Shown: piece after piece, positions 7,851 to 13,011 of the stretch
Numbering within the stretch: position 1 is the first letter of the stretch
How the letters are laid out: each line of letters begins with the position of its first letter
Assembly (NCBI GenBank): GCA_005881355.1
Contig: VBDM01000035.1
Span: forward strand, 479-13,489
Origin: Betaproteobacteria bacterium
Lineage (GTDB): Bacteria; Pseudomonadota; Gammaproteobacteria; Burkholderiales; SG8-39
Length of the DNA: 13,011 bases
Reading direction: 5' to 3'
The notes under the pieces: generated by a model
The model's database searches: none
The model's input: only the letters and a program-made list of their open reading frames with translations
What the model was told of the DNA's origin: nothing
Made by a program: the position numbers and the translations under genes

Positions 7851-7870
7851 CCGGGGCCGGCCGGGCCCGG
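7851..7870. repeat. Near-perfect 20-bp GC palindrome
   Basis: CCGGGGCCGGCCGGGCCCGG reads almost the same on both strands, with one mismatched position in each arm. It sits 8 nt after the flavin reductase stop and 54 nt before the GT1 start. It could fold into a strong hairpin that pauses or ends transcription, but no T-run follows, so an intrinsic terminator is doubtful. The remainder of this gap shows no clear promoter. Confidence 0.5.
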
Positions 7871-7924
7871 TCTCCAATTCTCCCGGCACTTTGGACGGAT
7901 GCGATTTAGCAAAGGCACGCAGGC

Positions 7925-9313
7925 ATGAAAAAAATTTTGGTTCTGCCGTGCGGGGATGCTCTGTCGCATGTCTCCCGCGCGCTTGAGGTGGCCAAGGGAT
8001 TGAGAGCCCTGCGACACGAGGTCATCTTCGCGAGCGACGGTGATCATATGCGGCTGCCCCGTGAAGAGGGTTTCCGTGTCCTCCCGTTGAAGCTGGTCGA
8101 TCCACGCGTGCTGGGGAGTAAATTACATGAGGGGCGCATGGATTGGTATGACGACGCCACGGTTGCCGAGCACGTCGCGGCGGAACTGGAATTGATGGAA
8201 AAAGTCAAACCTGATCTCGTTTTGAGCGATTTTAGATTGACGGCCGGAATTTCGGCGGAATTGGCCTGTGTTCCGTACGCTTCGATTCTCAACGCCTCCT
8301 GGACGAATTATTGTTCAGTGCATTCGAGAACTCCCGAACACAAAGTGCCCCAGAATCGTCGTGACCGTGATCGATTCACGCTGAAGCGGATATTGTCCGG
8401 GTGCGCCAGGCGTTTCAACAGGCTCAGAAGAGCGAAGAAGCTCGCCGGCGAAGGAAATCTTTTTGGTATCCGGAAGTGCATCACCCTGATCCGCGATTGT
8501 CCGGAATTCAGGCCGGGTCCCGGTCTCCCGGCCAATTCTCCTTACATCTGGGAATTATCGACGGGCGCTGCACCTTTCAACAGATTCAGGAGGGCGAAAA
8601 AACTCGCCGGCGGAGGAAATCTTTTTGATATCTGGAAGGGAGACATCACTCTGATCGCCGATTGTCCGGAATTCTGGCCGACTCGAAGTCTCCCGACCGA
8701 TTTTCATTATGTCGGGCCGATCACCTGGGAGCCCAAAATCAACGCTCCCGCTTGGCTCAACGAGCTGGAATCCACCAGGCCGACGATTTACATCACTATG
8801 GGAAGCGCCGGGTCCTACCAGGTTTTCGATTTGGTGGTTCACCTGTTTGGCAATGAGGCCTATCAATGCATAATGACCACGGCCAATCTGCCCAATCCTT
8901 CCAGTTATCCGGCTAATTTCTTTGTTACCGACTATGCGGCGGGCCGGCAGATTCTGCGCAAGAGCGATCTGATCATCTGCCAAGGCGGCAATGGGACGAT
9001 TTATCAGGCGCTATCCTGTGGCGTGCCGTTGATTTGTATCCCGACCCATGGGGATCAGTATAATAATTCGCTCAGAGTCGCCGAATTGGGGCTGGGGATT
9101 CACGTGACCGATGTTGCCCTTCTCAAGCGGGCGGTCTCCGAGATCCTGAGCGCTCCTCATTACCGGGAAAACGCAAAAAAGTTCGCGGCCATTTTGCAGA
9201 ACTACAACGGCCCGGAAACCGCAGCGGCATTGATTCATAAATTCCTTGATAAATCTCAGCCGGTAATTTGTAGCAATGACCAGGACATTGAGGCAGCAAT
9301 CCAAGGTAAATGA
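7925..9313 (+). CDS. GT1-type (UGT/MGT-like) glycosyltransferase with internal duplication
   Basis: This is a 462-residue GT-B glycosyltransferase related to the UDP-glucosyltransferase and macrolide/lipid glycosyltransferase group. The acceptor half begins KKILVLPCGDALSHVSRALEVAKGL with the usual His, then RHEVIFASDGDH and PDLVLSDFRLTAGISAE. The donor half has YITMGSAGS, a SDLIICQGGNGTIYQAL motif (GGNGT at about 354-358) and PLICIPTHGDQYNNSLRVAELGLG, the sugar-nucleotide site. Residues 163-216 and 217-271 are tandem copies of one segment, so the protein is longer than usual by about 54 residues. Base use is noticeably more A+T-rich than the algD block, suggesting separate origin. Only a weak ribosome site (AGGCA) precedes ATG 7925. 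Whether the enlarged protein is active is uncertain. Confidence 0.82.
   Translation: MKKILVLPCGDALSHVSRALEVAKGLRALRHEVIFASDGDHMRLPREEGFRVLPLKLVDPRVLGSKLHEGRMDWYDDATVAEHVAAELELMEKVKPDLVLSDFRLTAGISAELACVPYASILNASWTNYCSVHSRTPEHKVPQNRRDRDRFTLKRILSGCARRFNRLRRAKKLAGEGNLFGIRKCITLIRDCPEFRPGPGLPANSPYIWELSTGAAPFNRFRRAKKLAGGGNLFDIWKGDITLIADCPEFWPTRSLPTDFHYVGPITWEPKINAPAWLNELESTRPTIYITMGSAGSYQVFDLVVHLFGNEAYQCIMTTANLPNPSSYPANFFVTDYAAGRQILRKSDLIICQGGNGTIYQALSCGVPLICIPTHGDQYNNSLRVAELGLGIHVTDVALLKRAVSEILSAPHYRENAKKFAAILQNYNGPETAAALIHKFLDKSQPVICSNDQDIEAAIQGK
8411..8737 (+). repeat. Tandem in-frame duplication inside the GT1 gene (162 + 165 nt)
   Basis: Copy 1 (8411-8572, residues 163-216) and copy 2 (8573-8737, residues 217-271) abut directly. 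Both carry RRAKKLAG-G-NLF, then ITLI-DCPEF and LP. DNA identity is about three quarters by eye, with one codon more in copy 2 (KGD against KC). Copy 2 ends FHYVGPITWE, as expected before the donor domain, whereas copy 1 ends PYIWELSTGAA, a degraded version. Copy 1 is therefore probably the extra, drifting one. Confidence 0.9.
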
Positions 9314-9388
9314 CCGGACTCGTTGCTTTACGGACAAGATATCGATACGTTGATCGATGCGATTAGCCAACTTAAAAATTTGCCATGA
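9314..9388 (+). other. In-frame coding-like tail after the GT1 stop
   Basis: Past the TGA at 9311-9313 the same frame stays open for 24 codons to a second TGA at 9386-9388. It reads PDSLLYGQDIDTLIDAISQL and then KNLP, an amphipathic-helix-like string that echoes DQDIEAAIQGK just before the stop. It may be the old C-terminus left after a nonsense mutation, or chance. The remaining 84 nt to the ABC gene hold only an unsupported 18-codon frame from ATG 9385. Confidence 0.35.
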
Positions 9389-9472
9389 CCAAGGCTGAGG
9401 TGGCAGATGCCGCGCCCGCGCGATTGCATTCACGTCGGTGATCGCCAGTGACCGCTCGCCATCTATTCTCTG

Positions 9473-11200
9473 TTGAACCGCTCGGAGCGGAGGCGCCTGA
9501 TTCTGCTCCTCTGCCTCATGCTGATCACAACACTCATCGAAGTGGTTGGCGTTGGATCCATATTCCCCCTGCTTCAAATACTCTCGATTCCCGATAGGTT
9601 CTCACAAGGAGCCGTAGCCGCCCATTTCAGGAATATCGGATTTACCTCGATCAAAGAGATCGCGCTAGTTCTGACGGCCGTTTTCGCGACCTTTCTGGTG
9701 TTGTCCAATGTGTTGAGTGTCATCGTGTTGAGCGAGAGCACCAAGTTCGCGTGGAACAACTGGCGCAATGTTTCGATGAGAGCGTTCGGGCATTACCTGC
9801 TGCAGCCTTATGAGTTTTTCCTCGGTCGCAACAGCACTGACCTGACGAGGATCGTCATCCAGGATTCCCACTACCTCGGCTACGGCGTCCTGTTGCCGCT
9901 ACTGCAAGTTACGGCGAAGGTCCTGGTCATCGCGGCCCTGGGGCTGACACTGCTCGCATTTGAGCCGGTGACCAGCTTGCTCCTGCTGGCGTTTTTCGTC
10001 TCCGCCTACGGGGCTTTCTCGCTCTACTCGCACAAGGCCGCTCGAAAGTTCGCCTCCATCTCCCAGAACGGACGCAACCAATCCATCAGGGTTGCGGCGG
10101 AGGCTCTTCGCGGCATCAAGGAGGTCAAGACCTTCGACAAAGAGGATTATTTTATTCGTCAGTTCGCGCGCGAGTCGGCGCCGATTCCGAACGCGGAGAA
10201 GTCGATAGACGTTCTGGGGAGCTCTCCTCGCTATTACCTGGAGGCAATTACGATCGCGTTTGTTTTGAGTGGATTGGGAATTGACATCTACAAGGGGGCC
10301 GATTTGGCGGCGTTGATCCCGAGCGTCGGTCTGTTCGTGGTCGCCGGCTACCGGATGCTGCCGCTTTTCAGTCAGGGCTTCTCGAATCTGAATACCCTGG
10401 TCTCACGGCTTGTCATGGTTGATGGCATGCTGGCGGACCTGCGGACGCATCGTGTCACTCCAGCCACTGTCGTACCCGCGTCCGAACCAGCGCCTGGCCC
10501 TTCGAGCGTCGCGGAAATCGCCCTGGCGGATATAACCTACTCGTATCCCAAAACCGCTACCCCAGCACTGAGGAAGCTTTCGCTTAAGCTCGAGCCCGGG
10601 AGAAAGGTAGGCCTTTTGGGCAGATCCGGGAGCGGTAAGACCACGCTTATCGACGTCCTGCTCACACTTCTCGAGCCGCAGTCCGGTCAGGTTCGGATGG
10701 GCGACGTGCTCATAGAGAGATCGAATGCACACCGGTTGCGCAGCCGCGTCGGCTACGTGCCTCAAAGTATCTTTCTCACCGACCAAAGCATTCTCAGCAA
10801 CATCGCGTTCGGAGTGGATGAGAAAGAGATTGATATGCACGCGGTTATCAGGGCCGCCAGGCAGTCAAACATCCACGAGTTCATTTTGTCGCTGGAGATG
10901 GGGTACCAAACCATGATCGGCGAACGAGGAGTCCGCTTGAGCGGCGGCCAATGTCAGCGGCTTGGCATCGCCCGCGCACTGTACCCCGACCCGCCGGTGA
11001 TTGTTTTCGACGAAGCGACCAGTGCGCTGGACACGGAAACGGAGGCGGCCGTCATGGACGCGATCGATCATCTGGACAACAAGACCGTCATCATAGCCGC
11101 GCACCGGTTGAGCACGCTCAAGAGATGCGATGCCGTCTATGAGGTCAAGAACGGGCGGCTGATCTACGTGGGGCGTGGTGAGACGCTCTCCGCCGCATAA
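9473..11200 (+). CDS. ABC exporter, fused membrane and ATPase domains (PglK/MsbA-like flippase)
   Basis: This is a 575-residue half-transporter that would work as a homodimer in the inner membrane, flipping a lipid-linked sugar or exporting a lipid or glycan using ATP. The first 320 or so residues hold about six membrane segments, opening with LILLLCLMLITTLIEVVGVGSIFPLL (shown in part: IEVVGVGSIFPLL), a signature of PglK-type flippases. The ATPase domain has Walker A GRSGSGKTT (383-391), a Q-loop VGYVPQSIFL, signature LSGGQ (489-493), Walker B VIVFDEA (509-515) and the H-loop His544. All catalytic residues are intact. The start is uncertain: TTG 9473 has no ribosome site, and family-like codons IYSLL extend upstream in frame to 9461 before a TGA at 9449. 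GTG 9448, preceded by GGTGA, is one frame off. Confidence 0.9.
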   Translation: MNRSERRRLILLLCLMLITTLIEVVGVGSIFPLLQILSIPDRFSQGAVAAHFRNIGFTSIKEIALVLTAVFATFLVLSNVLSVIVLSESTKFAWNNWRNVSMRAFGHYLLQPYEFFLGRNSTDLTRIVIQDSHYLGYGVLLPLLQVTAKVLVIAALGLTLLAFEPVTSLLLLAFFVSAYGAFSLYSHKAARKFASISQNGRNQSIRVAAEALRGIKEVKTFDKEDYFIRQFARESAPIPNAEKSIDVLGSSPRYYLEAITIAFVLSGLGIDIYKGADLAALIPSVGLFVVAGYRMLPLFSQGFSNLNTLVSRLVMVDGMLADLRTHRVTPATVVPASEPAPGPSSVAEIALADITYSYPKTATPALRKLSLKLEPGRKVGLLGRSGSGKTTLIDVLLTLLEPQSGQVRMGDVLIERSNAHRLRSRVGYVPQSIFLTDQSILSNIAFGVDEKEIDMHAVIRAARQSNIHEFILSLEMGYQTMIGERGVRLSGGQCQRLGIARALYPDPPVIVFDEATSALDTETEAAVMDAIDHLDNKTVIIAAHRLSTLKRCDAVYEVKNGRLIYVGRGETLSAA

Positions 11201-11269
11201 ATGAGTAATGGCCCGAACGGACTACGGACGCGCCCACCGCTTCCGGCATCGTTTAATGCCGCGCGCATA

Positions 11270-11281
11270 GTCTCGCGAGAC
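11270..11281. repeat. Perfect 12-bp palindrome upstream of the beta-hydroxylase
   Basis: GTCTCGCGAGAC is self-complementary and lies in the 189-nt gap before the hydroxylase start. Just upstream, GGCAT (11245-11249) and ATGCC (11256-11260) form a second small stem. A regulator site or RNA hairpin is possible. Nothing else in the gap is convincing; a Shine-Dalgarno-like AAAGGAG near 11303 has no start codon behind it. Confidence 0.35.
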
Positions 11282-11375
11282 AAATTCTCGGTGGCCCTAT
11301 CTCGAAAGGAGCTTCGTATTATTCCGTTCAGACCGGCGGCGTGCCGACGTGCCTGAGGCCGACGGGTCGCTGACG

Positions 11376-11382
11376 AAAGGAG
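11376..11382 (+). promoter_or_regulatory. Ribosome binding site of the beta-hydroxylase gene
   Basis: AAAGGAG lies 7 nt before GTG 11390 and supports that GTG as the original start. Confidence 0.75.
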
Positions 11383-11389
11383 AGTTCTC

Positions 11390-12116
11390 GTGAGTCGTCG
11401 CGTGTCGGTGAAACTGGTCGTCAAGGCCGCCAATATTGCGATCTATCGCATTCTGTTGCGGCCTATGGAATGGCTGGTGCGCCGCTTTTCGTCCGTCGGG
11501 CAGCATCCGTTTTTCGATTCGTCGGAGTTTGCCTGGATTCCGCGCCTCGAAGCCGGCTGGACCACGATTCGGGATGAGCTTCGGGCGCTGCTGCGCGAGC
11601 GGGGGAGGATCCCTAACATTCAGGAGATTTCCCCGGAGCAACTGAGCCTGACGCGGGACGACAAGTGGAAGAGCTACTGGCTGTGTGCGTTCGGGCGCAA
11701 GATCGCCGACAACTGTCGACGCTGCCCCGAGACTGCGCGGCTCATCGAGGCGATCCCGGGGATGGAAAGCGCGTTCTTCTCGATCCTGGCCTCCGGGCGT
11801 CCTGCGCTATCACCTCGGGCTCGTCGTACCCGCCCGAAAGGAGGTCTGTCGCATCCGGGTGGATTCCGAGGTTGCCCACTGGGAGGAAGGGCGAGGCTTC
11901 GTGTTCGACGATACCTACCGCCACGAAGTCTGGAACGATACCGACGAAGAGCGAGTCGCGTTGATAATCGACTTCGCGCGTCCGCTGCCGTTTCCGCTGT
12001 CCGTGTTGAACGCCGCGGTAAACTGGATGTTCGGTCGATCGGGCTACATCCAGGATATCGTCGAGAACGTCCAGGAGTGGAATCGTCAGACCGGACCCGG
12101 GACGACCGGGCCGTAA
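11390..12116 (+). pseudogene. Aspartyl/asparaginyl beta-hydroxylase (LpxO-like), frameshifted by deletion
   Basis: The family uses Fe(II) and 2-oxoglutarate to hydroxylate peptide side chains or, in LpxO, lipid A acyl chains. Codons 1-136 (GTG 11390 to 11797) give HPFFDSSEFAWIPRLEAGW, RIPNIQEISPEQLSL, DDKWKSYWLCAFG, CPETARLIEAIPGMESAFFS and ILASG. Homology then resumes one frame over at 11799 with VLRYHLGLVVP, CRIRVDSEVAHWEEGR, FVFDDTYRHEVWNDT and RVALIIDFARPLPFPLS, ending NRQTGPGTTGP at 12116. The family segment between these parts, roughly KHIPPHRGPYKG, is absent, consistent with loss of about 35 nt at GGG/GGGC. That segment carries a metal-ligand His and the cosubstrate-binding region, so even a frame-corrected product should be inactive. 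The unshifted frame reads on to 12151 as a nonsense tail. AAAGGAG precedes the start. Confidence 0.85.
12079..12109 (+). repeat. 31-bp direct repeat, right copy
   Basis: This is identical to 7301-7331 in the same orientation. Here it forms the last codons of the beta-hydroxylase reading frame, which continues for only GP and the TAA at 12114-12116. Confidence 0.95.
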
Positions 12117-12193
12117 GTGACTGCTCGCACGTCGGGAAGTTGAACGGATAACAGTAATCCGACCGGCGCATCGGGTTGTTGGCGGGTAAGCGC

Positions 12194-13011
12194 ATGGATC
12201 GATTCGTCGTATTGGACAGTTGGCGCGGCATCGCCGCCTGCATGGTGGCTCTGGGGCACCTCGATTTACTAAGCCCCTACAGCCATGCGCACGGCGTGCC
12301 GTTTCTGAGCAACTCCTGGCTTTTCGTCGATTTCTTCTTTGTGCTGAGCGGCTTCGTCATCGCCGCGAACTACCAGCAGCGATTGCTCGAGGGCTTCGGA
12401 GTGGGGCGGTTCCTCCTGTTGCGGCTGGGGCGGCTCTATCCGCTGCATTTCGCGATCCTAGCCGCGAGCGTCTGCTGCAGACTGTTGCTGGTCCTGATCC
12501 CGGCGCTTGCGTCGATCACCCAGGGAGCGCCGGCACCCTTCAGCGCTCCCAACGAAGCGCCGGGTACGATTCTCGCCCATCTGCTGCTTATGCAGGGCTT
12601 GCACCTCTACGAATTCGATACTTGGAATGCGGCAAGCTGGAGCATCAGCACGGAGTTCTACACCTATGTCATTTTCGCTGCGTGCCTGGTCGGCCTTCGG
12701 AAACACGGGTGGATCGCGCTGCTCGTCGCCATGATCGGGGGTCCCGTATTGGTCGCGATGCTGAGCAAAGTCAACATGGATACGACTTACGACTGGGGCA
12801 TCATCCGGTGCATCTACGGATTCGCCGCTGGGGTGATAGTCTGGAACGTCTACAGGGAATGGAACGGCAAGCTCGGAAAGTGGCTGTCCGGAAACATTGC
12901 CGAGTGGTGCACGATTGCATTGATGGTCACGTTCGTGAGCGTGGCCGGCACAACCCCCCTTTCTCTGGCGGGTCCCTATGTGTTCGGACTGGTGGTGCTG
13001 GTCTTTGCGTT
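12194..13011 (+). CDS. Acyltransferase family 3 membrane protein (OafA-like), 3' partial
   Basis: This is an integral inner-membrane acyltransferase that would transfer acetyl or another acyl group onto a glycan hydroxyl. The frame is open from ATG 12194 to the window end, giving 272 complete codons of a family usually 350-400 residues or longer. Family hallmarks are the N-terminal LDSWRGIAACMVALGHLD (conserved Arg and His), WLFVDFFFVLSGFVIA, the basic loop RLGRLYPLHF and SWSISTEFYTYVIF. Several hydrophobic helices follow, as in WIALLVAMIGGPVLVAML and CTIALMVTFVSVAG. The start is preceded by a modest GGGTAA at 12185-12190, and 77 nt separate it from the hydroxylase pseudogene. It is probably an O-acetyltransferase for the polysaccharide; the acyl group and site are unknown. 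Confidence 0.9.
   Translation, partial: MDRFVVLDSWRGIAACMVALGHLDLLSPYSHAHGVPFLSNSWLFVDFFFVLSGFVIAANYQQRLLEGFGVGRFLLLRLGRLYPLHFAILAASVCCRLLLVLIPALASITQGAPAPFSAPNEAPGTILAHLLLMQGLHLYEFDTWNAASWSISTEFYTYVIFAACLVGLRKHGWIALLVAMIGGPVLVAMLSKVNMDTTYDWGIIRCIYGFAAGVIVWNVYREWNGKLGKWLSGNIAEWCTIALMVTFVSVAGTTPLSLAGPYVFGLVVLVFA

Noticed and set aside
9385..9441. 18-codon frame MTKAEVADAAPARLHSRR between GT1 and ABC genes
   Set aside because: There is no ribosome site and no recognisable sequence; it is too short to support.
11390..12151. A 253-residue intact protein from GTG 11390
   Set aside because: Family homology stops at codon 136 and continues in another frame; the rest of this frame is Arg-rich nonsense.
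1..13011. CRISPR array, tRNA, rRNA, integrase or insertion-sequence genes
   Set aside because: No regularly spaced repeats, tRNA-like cloverleaf, or transposase/integrase motif was seen on either strand.

Overview
The window is a G+C-rich bacterial chromosome segment that reads as part of a surface or exopolysaccharide biosynthesis locus. All convincing genes lie on the + strand. Codon usage, the AlgD-type dehydrogenase and the glycosyltransferase starting with a NLPSPFDRRVW motif suggest a beta- or gammaproteobacterium, possibly an environmental lineage. This assignment is inferred, because no taxonomic marker gene is present.

Layout: (1) 2-1450, the 3' part of a NodU/CmcH-type carbamoyltransferase that begins before the window. 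(2) 1611-3029, a membrane-anchored SGNH/GDSL hydrolase-like protein. (3) 3198-7252, a tight block: algD-type GDP-mannose 6-dehydrogenase, SAM methyltransferase, GT4 glycosyltransferase and GNAT acetyltransferase, with a 7-nt gap, a 1-nt overlap and a 4-nt overlap. (4) 7249-7335, a 28-codon fragment matching the end of an aspartyl/asparaginyl beta-hydroxylase. (5) 7363-11200, flavin reductase-like protein, a GT1-type glycosyltransferase with an internal tandem duplication, and a PglK/MsbA-type ABC exporter. (6) 11390-12116, an aspartyl/asparaginyl beta-hydroxylase broken by an apparent frameshifting deletion. (7) 12194-13011, the start of a membrane acyltransferase-3 protein that runs off the window.

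How the parts could fit: AlgD would supply GDP-mannuronic acid, two glycosyltransferases would build the repeat, and the ABC protein would flip a lipid-linked intermediate. Carbamoyl-, methyl-, N-acetyl- and O-acyltransferases plus the SGNH protein would decorate the product. No alginate polymerase, Wzx/Wzy or chain-length gene is visible, so the product is unknown.

The most unusual structure is a perfect 31-bp direct repeat (7301-7331 and 12079-12109) bracketing a 4.8-kb block. Each copy sits at the end of a beta-hydroxylase coding sequence, one a tiny remnant and the other a frameshifted gene. This points to rearrangement by recombination. The glycosyltransferase inside the block is visibly more A+T-rich and carries a decaying duplicated segment, which supports an accessory, recently shuffled origin.
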